The position numbers were made by a program, and so were the translations under genes. The notes under the pieces are model-generated. The model made no database searches. It saw only the letters and a program-made list of their open reading frames with translations, and was not told the origin of the DNA. A DNA stretch of 64,000 nucleotides from the NCBI GenBank assembly GCA_964472875.1, contig CAYYMD010000006.1, positions 7,485 to 71,484 on the forward strand, in the 5' to 3' direction. Source of the stretch: CAYYMD01 sp964472875. GTDB lineage: Bacteria; Planctomycetota; Phycisphaerae; SM23-33. Below are positions 26,972-36,087 of the stretch, one piece after another; positions within the stretch are counted from its first letter, which is position 1, and each line of letters starts with the position of its first letter.

Positions 26972-29170
26972 TCATGCCTTGGTTCGAGCGGTGGTGAGTA
27001 TGCGGTAAATTTCGCCGGCGGATTCGGCGCGGAGGAGTTGCTCGCATACATCCTCTGTAAGCGTCTGGCTGACGGCGGCCATAAACTGTATGTTCGGTGC
27101 GGCCTTTTCCGTCGGCGAGAGCGTCAGTATGAAAATCTTTGACGGTTTTCCGTCCATCGAGCCGAAGTCTATCCCCTGGCGGTGGATACCTACGGCACAG
27201 ACCAGCCGGTTGACCTGGTCGCAGCGACCGTGCGGCACGGCCACACCGTGAACCAGCCCGGTGGGCATCTTGTCCTCGCGCTCCATGATGGCCTCGAGGG
27301 CCTTCTTCCTGTCTCGCACCAGTCGGGCCTTGACCAGCATGTCGACCAGTTCCTCGATGACCTCGCGGCCGGTATCGCCCTTCAGTTCGGGCTTTATCAG
27401 CGCCGGGTTGATAAACCTGCCCAGCTCCAGCGACGGCCCGCCGGCTTCCTCGGCCTCGATGCTTGCCCGCAGCGCCTCTGTGTCCACCGGCTGTGACGCC
27501 CTGCGGAACAGTTCGGCCAGATCGGCCGAGGCCTCAAACACGGCCGCGTTTATCAGGTTCATCTGCCCGCGCGGGCAGTTAAAAATCAGCGAAGTTCCGT
27601 CTATGCGGAAGTCGATTACGATGGTGTCCTTGCGGATTTGATACAGCGGGCGGTCTGGGGCGAGTTTGTGCACGTAGAAGCCGTCGGTCTCCAGCGTGCG
27701 GCATAGTTTATCCACGAAGAAGCCGGCCACGTCGCCGGAGGGGAACTCAAATCTGCACGACTCCATCTGCTGCGGCGGGGCCTTTTCCTTGCGCAGGCCG
27801 CTGCGCTGGCTTTTGAAGGAGGCCACAAGCAGTGTGGGCGCGATAATTGTGGTAATCGCGCTGGTCATAATGACCGCAGCAAGCATCGGCTCGTTGATTA
27901 CGCCCCCTGCCATACCTACGCTGGCAATGATAAGCGCGACTTCGCCGCGTGGCATCATACCCAGACCCACTCTTACTGCGCCGCGGAGATTGAAGTTCGC
28001 CAGCATGGGCGGCAGGCCGCAGCCGATGAGTTTGGCAAACCCGGCCGCCAGCGTGTAACCAGCTCCGAACAGCAGGACCGGCGGAGTGATGAACACGCTC
28101 AGGTCTAACAGCATGCCCATCACGCAGAAGAACACCGGCGCCAGGAACTCCCGCACGAAATGCACACGCTCGCGGACTACGTTGGAAATGTCGGTCTTGG
28201 ACAGCGTCAGGCCCATCACGTAGGCGCCTATAATCATGGCAAGATCCGCCTCTTCAAACAGCGCCGCCAGAACCAGCGCCAGACCGAGAGCCATGAATGC
28301 TATTGACGAGCGCTCGCGGAAGAATTTCAGCAGCGAGCTGATTTTACGCGAAGCCAGCAGCCCCAGCACCGTTGCGCCCAGCCATATTCCCACCGCCTTT
28401 ATGGCTATCCAGGCGATGTGTCCCCAGTCCATCCGTCCGGTCTCGGTGCTGCGGGCAGAGACTATGCCCATGACCACGGCCAGTATCACGATACCCAGCA
28501 CGTCGTCGATGACCGCGCCGGTGAGTATCGTCACGCCCTCGGGCGAATCCATGGAGCGGCGCTCCGAGAGCACCCGAGCGGTTATGCCCACCGACGTGGC
28601 CACGGCTATCGTTCCCATAAACATCGCCGCCGGATCGAATGGGCCGAGTTCGCCTCCGAACATCGCCGGGTACAGCAGCACCGCGGCCGCATCGCCCAAC
28701 ACGAATGAAAACACCACGCCTCCTATACCCACCAGCGACCCCGCCACCGAATACTGCCTCAGGCGGGTAAGGTTGGTCTCCAGGCCGACCGTAAACAGCA
28801 ACACCACCGCACCCAGCAGTGCCAGGCCATACAACTCTGCGCTGACTGGAAATCCCTCCTGCAGAGGAAAAATACCCTCGGGGAAGCCGGGCGCGGCGAA
28901 CTGCCCCAAAGCGTACGGGCCGATAATCATCCCTGCAGCCAGTTCGCCCAGCACACCGGGCAGTTTTATTTTCTCGGCCAGCATGTTGCCGAACTTGGCC
29001 GCCAGCAGTATGACGCCCAACTGAAGCACCATCAGCATCATGCGGTGCATTATCTCACCGTGCGTTACGGTATCATCCGCAGCCGAGGCCATCGACGGCA
29101 AAATAAGCACTGTTGCCATAAGCAACAGGCGTCCGGATCGCCTTGAGATGTTCCCACCGGGAATTTTCAT
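26972..29170 (-). CDS. CPA2-type cation:proton antiporter fused to PTS EIIA domain
   Basis: 732-aa fusion. Residues 1-31 are a signal peptide; about 40-445 form 12-13 transmembrane helices of the Na+/H+ exchanger (CPA2) type with a polar-residue-rich core (TGAVIDDVLG, ATSVGITARVL). A cytosolic linker of about 130 residues follows, then a PTS EIIA type-2 domain (about 580-730) with the phospho-accepting His647 in AVPHGRC. Phosphorylation of EIIA could therefore gate ion exchange; this is inferred. No other PTS component is in the window. ATG at 29170 follows AGGATT. Confidence 0.88.
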   Translation of the reverse strand: MKIPGGNISRRSGRLLLMATVLILPSMASAADDTVTHGEIMHRMMLMVLQLGVILLAAKFGNMLAEKIKLPGVLGELAAGMIIGPYALGQFAAPGFPEGIFPLQEGFPVSAELYGLALLGAVVLLFTVGLETNLTRLRQYSVAGSLVGIGGVVFSFVLGDAAAVLLYPAMFGGELGPFDPAAMFMGTIAVATSVGITARVLSERRSMDSPEGVTILTGAVIDDVLGIVILAVVMGIVSARSTETGRMDWGHIAWIAIKAVGIWLGATVLGLLASRKISSLLKFFRERSSIAFMALGLALVLAALFEEADLAMIIGAYVMGLTLSKTDISNVVRERVHFVREFLAPVFFCVMGMLLDLSVFITPPVLLFGAGYTLAAGFAKLIGCGLPPMLANFNLRGAVRVGLGMMPRGEVALIIASVGMAGGVINEPMLAAVIMTSAITTIIAPTLLVASFKSQRSGLRKEKAPPQQMESCRFEFPSGDVAGFFVDKLCRTLETDGFYVHKLAPDRPLYQIRKDTIVIDFRIDGTSLIFNCPRGQMNLINAAVFEASADLAELFRRASQPVDTEALRASIEAEEAGGPSLELGRFINPALIKPELKGDTGREVIEELVDMLVKARLVRDRKKALEAIMEREDKMPTGLVHGVAVPHGRCDQVNRLVCAVGIHRQGIDFGSMDGKPSKIFILTLSPTEKAAPNIQFMAAVSQTLTEDVCEQLLRAESAGEIYRILTTARTKA

Positions 29171-29247
29171 AATCCTATTCCAACTATGCTACGCGCTTGC
29201 GGCCCCCTCGGCAACCATCAGGATAAATTCAGACGGTGAGTGAGAGT

Positions 29248-30459
29248 CTAAAATTCCGCATCTTCGGGAATTTGCGTGAATGAGATTCGCGTGGGCGCGG
29301 TTTCGTCGGCCCCGTGCATGCCCGCGAAGTAAAGCGTGTGGTTGCCGTAGCGTGCGTTCACGCGGTCCATCGCCTCGGCCAGGTCGTCGAGGTGCCCCTG
29401 CCTCGGCCACAGCGGCAGCGTGGCGCTGCCCGGGGCGACCAGGTCGTCCAGCACCACGCCAACATGATAGGGCTTGCCTTGTGGCGGCCTTTGCCCCCAC
29501 ACCGACGCCAGCGCCGCCAGCATGGTCAGCGTGTCACGGCATCGCCCGATTCGCCTGCGGCTCTGCCACGTCGCCCCTGCGAGGCGCCGCACCCAGAAGG
29601 TAATTCTTCCGGCACGGTAGCCGGTGCGGCGCAGACGTGCGGCGGCCTTGTGTATCATCCGCGTCAGCGTTGCATGTGCCCCGGCCGGTGTCCGCCAGGC
29701 CGGCGGAAGCACGTGCGAATGCCCTACCGTCCGCCGGTGAGTAGGACGGGGGCGCATGTCATAGCCACGCAACTGCCGCCACCACAGCGAGCCGAGCACC
29801 TCGCTGCCCCATATCCGTTGCAGGCGATCCTGCGGCAGGCGGCAAAGTTGCGCCACCGTGAACACGCCGTCGCGGTTGAGCCGCCGCTGCATACGCGAGG
29901 CGATGCCCGGCAGGTCGGTCAGTTCGAGCTTCTCCAGCGCCTCCGGCAGGTCCTCGCGCCGGATTACCGTCAGCCCGTCGGGCTTGTGCAGGTCGGTGGC
30001 GACCTTGGCCAGCCACACGTTCGGCGCAAGACCCACCGAGCAGCGCAGGTTCTGCCCCGCCGCATCTCGAATGGCCTGCTTTACACGCCGAGCCAGGCCC
30101 GCAGCGTTTTCCGGCCGGCATTCGCGCCCCATCAGCCGCCCGTACATCTCATCCACCGAGCAGACCTCATCCACGTGCAGGCATGACTCCACCGCCTCGA
30201 CTATGCGGTGGTGATATCGCACGTACAGCCGCGGCCGGGCCTCGACCAGGCGAAGTCCCGGGCACATCCGTCTCGCCTGCCACACCGGCGTGCCTGTCCT
30301 GACGCCGTATGCCTTGGCCTCGTAACTGGCCGCAATGCAGCAGGTGGTCTCGGTAAGCATGGGAATAATGGCCACGGGCTTCTCCCGCAACTCCGGCTGC
30401 TCCTGTTGTTCGACGGAGGCGAAGTAACTGTTCATGTCCACAAACAGATAGCGCAGCAT
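29248..30459 (-). CDS. Y-family DNA polymerase (DinB/ImuB-like)
   Basis: 403-aa translesion polymerase. The catalytic acidic motifs are present: FVDMNSYFASVEQ at residues 6-18 and CSVDEMYG; the fingers, thumb (LPGIASRMQRRL helix-hairpin-helix) and little-finger regions follow. The preserved Asp/Glu set favours an active DinB-type enzyme over the inactive ImuB class. There is no clear C-terminal clamp-binding motif. ATG 30459 preferred over an in-frame start four codons upstream. Confidence 0.85.
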   Translation of the reverse strand: MLRYLFVDMNSYFASVEQQEQPELREKPVAIIPMLTETTCCIAASYEAKAYGVRTGTPVWQARRMCPGLRLVEARPRLYVRYHHRIVEAVESCLHVDEVCSVDEMYGRLMGRECRPENAAGLARRVKQAIRDAAGQNLRCSVGLAPNVWLAKVATDLHKPDGLTVIRREDLPEALEKLELTDLPGIASRMQRRLNRDGVFTVAQLCRLPQDRLQRIWGSEVLGSLWWRQLRGYDMRPRPTHRRTVGHSHVLPPAWRTPAGAHATLTRMIHKAAARLRRTGYRAGRITFWVRRLAGATWQSRRRIGRCRDTLTMLAALASVWGQRPPQGKPYHVGVVLDDLVAPGSATLPLWPRQGHLDDLAEAMDRVNARYGNHTLYFAGMHGADETAPTRISFTQIPEDAEF

Positions 30460-30497
30460 AATCTCTCTCACTTTCTGGAGAATGTTCGCTGGCCTTA

Positions 30498-30526
30498 CAT
30501 ATACCTAACATATTACGAAATGTCAA
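30498..30526 (-). promoter_or_regulatory. Sigma70-type promoter of the Y-family polymerase gene
   Basis: TTGACA (30526-30521), 17-bp spacer, TATATG (30503-30498), about 40 bp upstream of the ATG. No convincing LexA palindrome overlaps it, so SOS control is not supported. Confidence 0.6.
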
Positions 30527-30727
30527 GCCCGCCAAAATTTATGACTTAAATCGCCGCGGGCCGGAAAATTCCGGGAAGAAATAAAGGGGTTAAAAGAAAG
30601 CGGGATTACGTAAACTCATCCCCCACTGCTTGAGCGAAGGCAAATCCTGCACGTCCCGGCATAAATCAAATACGGCTGATAACTTGAAGCACCGCTGAAC
30701 CGCCAATATGACGTGCTGCTGACTGCC

Positions 30728-31684
30728 TCACTCGAGTTCGTCGGCAATCTGCCGGTAGAACTCGGCAAAATCGTGTTTTTCAGGCGGTGACTTCTGCATC
30801 CACGCCATCGCGTCGCGGGGATGCTGATCGAGCATGCCGGCCAGCATGTAGGGTATGTGGTAGCCCCAATCGATTTCCTTCTGTAGCGGCAGAATGTGCT
30901 TACCTATCACATCCAGCAGCGGGACAATGTTATACTTGGGATTTTTCAGGAAACCGATGAGCAGTTCCAGGGGGCAGTTACCGGCCGCACGGCCCAGGCC
31001 GAACAGCGTGCCGTCGACGTAGTTGGCGCCCTTGATAATGCCCTCGATGGTGTTGGCAAAGCCCAGCTGCTGCTGGTTGTGCATGTGCACGCCGACTTCT
31101 TTTGTCTTTAGGTACATTTGGTACTTCTCGACCAGGAAGTGGACCTCCTCGCTGTAAAGCGCGCCGAAACTGTCGACGATGTAGACGGCCTCGGCCTTTG
31201 TCTCGGCCTCGATTTGCTTCAGCGCCTCGTCGAGGAACGGCGATCCCTCGTGCGAGATGGCCATTATGTTTACCGTGCAGCGGTAGCCCTTTTCGGTGGC
31301 GCTGTTGGCAAGGTATATCGCCTTGTCCACGTCCTTTACGTAAGTGGCCACGCGGATCATGTCCACGACGGACTCATCGGCAGAGAGTATGTCGTCTGCG
31401 TCGGCCTTGTGGGCGTCCTGCATGACGGAAATGGCCGTTTCGTTTTTGTCTATGCCGTCGGTAACCTGGCGGAGCATGTGCTCGTCGCAGAACCGCCACG
31501 GGCCGTACTGCTCGGGCGAGAACATCTCCTTGGAGTTACGGTAGCCAAGTTCTACCACGTCCGTTCCGGAAGCGCACACGGCCTCGTACACGGCCCGGAC
31601 CATGTCCGTGTCGAACTTCGAATCGTTTGTCAGTCCGCCGTCGCGGATGGTGCAGTCAACTACTTTTATTTCGGGACGATACAT
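30728..31684 (-). CDS. HMG-CoA lyase/aldolase-superfamily protein (DmpG-like)
   Basis: 318-aa TIM barrel of the DRE-TIM (pyruvate carboxyltransferase-like) superfamily. The N-terminal VVDCTIRDGG is the metal and catalytic motif; HMHNQQQLGFANT gives the two metal-binding histidines; GLGRAAGNCPLE is a late active-site loop. The C-terminus of about 60 residues is unfamiliar. Related enzymes condense or cleave oxo acids; the substrate is unknown. AAGGAG precedes the ATG. Confidence 0.8.
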   Translation of the reverse strand: MYRPEIKVVDCTIRDGGLTNDSKFDTDMVRAVYEAVCASGTDVVELGYRNSKEMFSPEQYGPWRFCDEHMLRQVTDGIDKNETAISVMQDAHKADADDILSADESVVDMIRVATYVKDVDKAIYLANSATEKGYRCTVNIMAISHEGSPFLDEALKQIEAETKAEAVYIVDSFGALYSEEVHFLVEKYQMYLKTKEVGVHMHNQQQLGFANTIEGIIKGANYVDGTLFGLGRAAGNCPLELLIGFLKNPKYNIVPLLDVIGKHILPLQKEIDWGYHIPYMLAGMLDQHPRDAMAWMQKSPPEKHDFAEFYRQIADELE

Positions 31685-32071
31685 CTTTTCTGCTCCTTAG
31701 TTGAGCCGTACAGTATACCACATGCGGCCAAATTATCAATCGCGGTATGATTAAAATACGCGGACAAGACAGGGAAATCGCCCTATTTCCGACACACCGT
31801 GGCTACGGGGCACTAATCACACAGATTAAGGACGCTATTCCGGTATTACACCAAGGCGATGCTCCAGCTCCGTGCCTACTTTATCTACCTCAATGCTTTG
31901 TGGATTATTAACTACCCTGTTTATCCAGTCCTCTTGGGTTTCACGCTCGGAAACAGTGAATCGAGGATATACGCTCGACTCATGTTCCATGCTAATCCCC
32001 CTGCATGCTATGCGTTGCCGTAATGAAATTTACAGCAAATAACAAGCTTCTTTACGTTCGAACGAAATCTT
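31685..32071. other. Intergenic region with one small open frame
   Basis: 387 bp between the aldolase and pckG genes. Apart from the short frame described separately at 31835-31990, I see no gene, promoter of consensus quality or hairpin. Confidence 0.4.
31835..31990 (-). CDS. Short hypothetical protein (51 aa), possibly a truncated relic
   Basis: ATG 31990 is preceded by AGGGGG at 6 bp spacing. The product is hydrophilic (17 acidic or basic residues), with PRFTVSERET and WINRVV segments and no hydrophobic stretch. It ends in VIPE then TAG. Segments of this kind resemble the front half of longer toxin-like small proteins, and here the back half is absent. It could be a real small protein or the remnant of one. 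Confidence 0.4.
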   Translation of the reverse strand: MEHESSVYPRFTVSERETQEDWINRVVNNPQSIEVDKVGTELEHRLGVIPE

Positions 32072-33955
32072 TTACAGATCTTCCGGCGAGACGTACTCGC
32101 CCTTTTCGTCGCGGAGTTGCTCAAGCCGCTTGCGCTGCGCTTCGAGCGTGTCGAACACTATCTGCGGCGTATCAGAGACATCTTCTCTGTAAATCCGTTC
32201 GATGCGGTCGATCTTGGACAGATTTTCCGGTATGCGAACGGTAAACTGCTTAATATAGTCCTCCCGGCCGTATTTCTTATCGAGCGCTTCCGGGAACAGC
32301 CGGGCCAGGTCCTCGTACTGCGGTATCAGGCCCGTTGGCGTCTCGATGACGTCGGCCTCGCCGTTGGTGCGAAGTTCCATCCACTTGAGCCACACGAGCT
32401 TGTCCCTCATGCCGTTTAGATATTTGCCGTCCTCGCCGCGGAGGAAGTAATTGACGGCGAACACCAGCGGCGGATTCTCGATGCCTTCGACGAAGTTAAG
32501 GTTATTCATGATGTACTTGCCAAGGGGGATGGCCAGGAAGTCCAGGTTACTCATAATATTGAACTTGCGGACGCCCTCCTGGCCCAGCGTGGCTGCAGTT
32601 GTCTCGCTCTCCAGCGATGCCCCCATCGTTATTATGCCATGTGTCCAGTCGAAACTCTGCTGGACCGGCACTGAGGTGTCGCTGTCGCGGCCGCCGTATA
32701 TCACGCCACCTACGGGCACGCCTTCAGGGTCGTCGGCCTTTTCATCTCTATTTTTCAGTTCCTTAAGCGCCACTGTGTAACGCGCATTGCGGTGCGAAGG
32801 AGTTATTTCTTTACCTTCGGCGTCGGTCTTGCCCTTGTGCCACCGGCCGGAGTGGTTCAGACCGTCTTCCGGCAGTTCGCAGCCCATACCCATCCAATAG
32901 GGCTTGTCATCCTTTATCAGCACGTTGGAGAAGATTACCTCGTGCGGATTGGTAAGGACGTTGTAAATGACAGGATCGTCGTCCGCGTTAACGTCGCGGA
33001 TAATGCCGAAAATGCCGCTTTCGACGTTGGCCGCACGCACCTGGCCATCGATTTTGCGAAAATAGGCGATGTCGTCGCCGACTATGGTCTGTCCCGAAAG
33101 CATGGCCGTGGATGTCTTGCCGCATGCGCTGGGGAAGGCGCCGGTGAAATAAGTAATCCGCCCGCTCTTGCCGCGGGCACCCATGACGAACATATGCTCG
33201 GCCAGCCAGCCCTCACGGTCGGCCTTGCGGATGGCCAGACGCAGTGCGAGTTTCTTCAGCCCGATAGTGTTGCCGCCGTACTGCGTGTTGGAACTGTAAA
33301 CGGTCTGCTCCTGAATGTCTATGTACACGCGGCGCTTGTCCACGTTTTTGGACACCGGCGCGCCCGCCTCGGTCTCGACCAGTTCGCCTGCCGAGTGCAG
33401 AAAGCGGAAGAAATCCACATCCGCCCCGCGGCGGAGAAACTCGTTATAGCCCTGGCGGTACAGAAGGTCCTCGCTGTGGGCGACGTAGGCCGAGTCGGTA
33501 ATCTGCACGCACGGTATGCTGAAAGATGAGTTTGTCGGACCAAGGCAGAAGAATCGCACGTATGCCTCTTTGCCTTCCATCGCGCCATCAAGAAAGCCGC
33601 GGACCTCCGCCAAACCTTCGTTGCGGCCGGTTGCGTTGAGTCCGCCCAGTTCCATACCCTCGGGCAGGAGGTACTTGGTGGCTTTCTTGTCGCGGGCCTG
33701 GTCGTTGTAACCATCGAAGTGAACGGTGTGACCTTCGATGGCCAGCGGTTTTTCCTCGCGGTTGTCGACGGACTTACTACGAATGTAATCCACATCGGCC
33801 GGATCATCAGAACAAACCTTCACGGATGCAGGTTTGGCAAGTGAAAGACCATCCGCGACGAACTCCTCCAGCCGCGGATTGTTCAGGTCGGTAAGTTTCT
33901 TCAGGTTCTCCTGGTCGAGTTTTTCCGCAAGTATTTCGCGTGCATTATTAGCCAT
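32072..33955 (-). CDS. pckG: Phosphoenolpyruvate carboxykinase (GTP)
   Basis: 627-aa GTP-type PEPCK catalysing oxaloacetate to PEP for gluconeogenesis. FPSACGKTSTAM is the P-loop with the reactive-cysteine motif; YGGNTIGLKK, the Mn-binding region and GVIYGGRDSDT are also evident. The length fits the GTP class (about 600 aa), not the ATP class. GGAGAA precedes the ATG. A strong promoter is upstream at 34066-34094. Confidence 0.95.
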   Translation of the reverse strand: MANNAREILAEKLDQENLKKLTDLNNPRLEEFVADGLSLAKPASVKVCSDDPADVDYIRSKSVDNREEKPLAIEGHTVHFDGYNDQARDKKATKYLLPEGMELGGLNATGRNEGLAEVRGFLDGAMEGKEAYVRFFCLGPTNSSFSIPCVQITDSAYVAHSEDLLYRQGYNEFLRRGADVDFFRFLHSAGELVETEAGAPVSKNVDKRRVYIDIQEQTVYSSNTQYGGNTIGLKKLALRLAIRKADREGWLAEHMFVMGARGKSGRITYFTGAFPSACGKTSTAMLSGQTIVGDDIAYFRKIDGQVRAANVESGIFGIIRDVNADDDPVIYNVLTNPHEVIFSNVLIKDDKPYWMGMGCELPEDGLNHSGRWHKGKTDAEGKEITPSHRNARYTVALKELKNRDEKADDPEGVPVGGVIYGGRDSDTSVPVQQSFDWTHGIITMGASLESETTAATLGQEGVRKFNIMSNLDFLAIPLGKYIMNNLNFVEGIENPPLVFAVNYFLRGEDGKYLNGMRDKLVWLKWMELRTNGEADVIETPTGLIPQYEDLARLFPEALDKKYGREDYIKQFTVRIPENLSKIDRIERIYREDVSDTPQIVFDTLEAQRKRLEQLRDEKGEYVSPEDL

Positions 33956-34065
33956 CGTGCTTTCTCCGTAGTGTGAAATCCGGGTTGAATTCTATCCTGT
34001 AGGTTGATGCTTATGGCGAGCGAAATGACGCTCGAAACTCCCATTCCTTCCATTAAGCGGGTAAA

Positions 34066-34094
34066 CTTATAATGCCTTAGCGCCAATCGGTCAA
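34066..34094 (-). promoter_or_regulatory. Promoter of pckG
   Basis: TTGACC (34094-34089), 17-bp spacer, TATAAG (34071-34066), reading toward pckG with a leader of about 100 nt that contains a small GAGCG/CGCTC hairpin. Confidence 0.7.
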
Positions 34095-34188
34095 GCAGAT
34101 TTCGTGCAACCTCTGTTGCCGCGATATAGATTATGTTTTAATAACAACATGTATCGCAGTTATCATTCTGAGTAATTCTTCCAAGGAC

Positions 34189-34830
34189 ATGAAAAAACAA
34201 GTAACATTTTTTGGCGGAACGTTCGACCCGGTGCACAACGGCCATCTTATAATCGCCCGCGCCGTGGCCGAGCACTGTGGGTTCGATAAGATAACATTTG
34301 TGCCGGCCGGCAACCGCCCGCATAAACAATCGGCGGCAGCATCGGCCGAGCATCGCATGCAAATGCTTCGTCTGGCAATAGCCGCAGAGGATATCTTCGA
34401 CATCTCACAAGTAGAGATAAACCGGATCGGCCCGTCCTATACAGTAGACACGCTCACATATTTCAGGAAACATTACAGCGACAACGTCCGAATAAACTGG
34501 CTGGTCGGTGCAGACATGCTTGCAGATTTGCCGAATTGGCATCGTGCCGATGAGATACTCCGCCTGGCCGATATCATCACCGCGGTAAGGAGCCCGCAGG
34601 AATACCAATTAGAGAACGTTTTTGCCCAACTTAGCGAAACATTCGAACCCCAATGCGTAAAATCATTGCGTGAAAACGTTGTGCCGACACCAGTTATAGA
34701 CATTTCCGCCAGCCAGATACGCCGCCGTATCTCCGACGGCATGTCAATACATTACCTTACACCAGAAATTGTATGTAATTACATTAAAAAGCACAATTTA
34801 TACAAAGAAGAAAACTATCCGACTCAATGA
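34189..34830 (+). CDS. nadD: Nicotinate-nucleotide adenylyltransferase
   Basis: 213-aa nucleotidyltransferase of NAD synthesis. GGTFDPVHNGHLIIA near the start is the HxGH motif, ISASQIRRRI the C-terminal ISxTxxR-like motif (ISASQIR). AAGGAC lies just before the ATG. Alone on the plus strand; an A/T-rich stretch follows its stop, then an independent small-RNA candidate. Confidence 0.93.
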   Translation: MKKQVTFFGGTFDPVHNGHLIIARAVAEHCGFDKITFVPAGNRPHKQSAAASAEHRMQMLRLAIAAEDIFDISQVEINRIGPSYTVDTLTYFRKHYSDNVRINWLVGADMLADLPNWHRADEILRLADIITAVRSPQEYQLENVFAQLSETFEPQCVKSLRENVVPTPVIDISASQIRRRISDGMSIHYLTPEIVCNYIKKHNLYKEENYPTQ

Positions 34831-34879
34831 AATTTTTTCTATTTTTTTAAAAAAATTTCAAAATTTGCCCAATCATTTC

Positions 34880-34907
34880 TTGACAATTCCGAAATATGTG
34901 ATATAAG
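34880..34907 (+). promoter_or_regulatory. Extended -10 promoter of small-RNA candidate
   Basis: TTGACA (34880-34885), 16-bp spacer, TATAAG (34902-34907) preceded by TGA, which is an extended -10. No start codon with a ribosome site follows; a terminator lies about 90 bp on. Confidence 0.7.
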
Positions 34908-34913
34908 TAAATA

Positions 34914-35010
34914 TTGTGGCGCAATAATTGTGAGGCTCCTCGGTCAAACTCCCTCCTTTGACCGAGTTTGTAACGGCGTCAGGCTCCCCTCCCCTGGCGC
35001 CGTTTTTTTA
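34914..35010 (+). ncRNA. Candidate small RNA with two C-rich hairpin loops
   Basis: Predicted transcript of about 95 nt between a strong promoter and a terminator. Hairpin 1: 10-bp stem CTCGGTCAAA/TTTGACCGAG (34939-34966), loop CTCCCTCC. Hairpin 2: 11-bp stem (34973-35003, one G-U pair), loop CTCCCCTCC, then a T7 run. Both loops contain CCUCC, the complement of a Shine-Dalgarno sequence. The layout resembles the actinobacterial 6C RNA and C-rich-loop regulators of Firmicutes; homology is not claimed. No protein frame is present. Confidence 0.65.
34973..35009 (+). terminator. Rho-independent terminator
   Basis: 11-bp GC-rich stem ending in GGCGCCGT followed directly by seven T residues. It ends the small-RNA candidate; nadD read-through would also stop here. 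Confidence 0.85.
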
Positions 35011-35091
35011 TCTACTCTGCATTTGCACCTGTGATTTCAAATCCAAACTGTCGGTTAATTTCAATATGCTGTGTCGAAAAATGCTTCGTGT

Positions 35092-35583
35092 CTATTTGCC
35101 GACGACATTATGAACATGTTCAACAACGGCCGGAGGAACCATGGCAGAAACATCCCCACCCAATCGCGCAATCTGCCTTATAAGAGCCGAAGAAATGTAT
35201 GCAAACTCTCCACCGGTCATCATGAAAATCGTCTCTATCCCCCCGACAGTGCGGTTAGTCTGTGACATCTGAAATTCCGAATGTAGGTCGGAAGGATCGC
35301 GCAGTCCGCGCAGTATGGCCATTGCGCCCATGCTTCGAACGGCCTCTACCGTTAGTCCATCGTATGCCTGGACACTGACACCCGATATGTCAGCCGTGGC
35401 CTTGCGAACCATTTCGGCGCGTTGCTCAATGTCAAACATCGTCTTTTTTTGAGGATTCCGCCCCACCGCAACTATCAACCCGCCGAATATATCTGCCCCA
35501 CGTCGTATGACATCCATATGCCCATTGGTAATCGGATCAAACGTTCCGGGAAAAACTATCACTTTTCTGGGGTTGTCCGGCAT
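35092..35583 (-). CDS. coaD: Phosphopantetheine adenylyltransferase
   Basis: 163-aa hexameric nucleotidyltransferase in coenzyme A synthesis. PGTFDPITNGH is the TxGH motif; RGLRDPSDLHSEFQMS is the pantetheine-binding segment. C-terminal ISSALIRQIARLGGDV is the family's ISS-x-R motif. Complete length. Convergent with nadD across the small-RNA region. Confidence 0.95.
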   Translation of the reverse strand: MPDNPRKVIVFPGTFDPITNGHMDVIRRGADIFGGLIVAVGRNPQKKTMFDIEQRAEMVRKATADISGVSVQAYDGLTVEAVRSMGAMAILRGLRDPSDLHSEFQMSQTNRTVGGIETIFMMTGGEFAYISSALIRQIARLGGDVSAMVPPAVVEHVHNVVGK

Positions 35584-35709
35584 CTTGATGCGCCATTACT
35601 TTCGAAATGAAAATTTTGCCCGCTCTCGGAGCACCATATCTATCCTCATATATTTCTCTGAATACATTACTCCGGCAGCACGACCGATAGTGCAGATACG
35701 GACTTTTGC

Positions 35710-35925
35710 TCACATGCCGACTTTGGGATGATAACGGGTAAGTCCCATGCTCCTGTCGGCAAACCAGATTGTGTCCCAATCCTCTACAAAAGACTTGGTT
35801 TGCAGGTCAGATACGAGTTTGTAGCGAATCTCGCGCTGGTGGGCTGTTTCCGACATGGTGGTGCATCCGCCCATAAAAACGCTCACGGCTACAAACAAAA
35901 CAAGAAGAACGAGTAATTTTTTCAT
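35710..35925 (-). CDS. Small lipoprotein, unknown function
   Basis: 71 aa: KK-start, hydrophobic core, lipobox MGGC with Cys21, then a 50-residue hydrophilic tail with YHPKVGM ending. AGAGGTG precedes the ATG, supporting translation. No known domain. The closing segment DTIWFADRSMGLTRYHP is unusual in having two aromatic-rich turns and may be a family signature of related short lipoproteins. Confidence 0.65.
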   Translation of the reverse strand: MKKLLVLLVLFVAVSVFMGGCTTMSETAHQREIRYKLVSDLQTKSFVEDWDTIWFADRSMGLTRYHPKVGM

Positions 35926-36087
35926 GGTCTTACACCTCTTTTATATATTTTTTGAACGTCATTGGTGTGCCTTTACATAGGCGGATATTAACGGCACCTG
36001 TCATTTACGTCAACGTTAAAGTTTCAGGTATTATATCTATCGGCATTTTTACTGCCTGCGAACAGCAGATATATGCCAAACCGATAT

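Noticed and set aside
30472..30560. SOS (LexA) control of the Y-family polymerase
   Set aside because: A GCGAACATT half-site is present, but no palindromic partner of either the proteobacterial or Gram-positive type.
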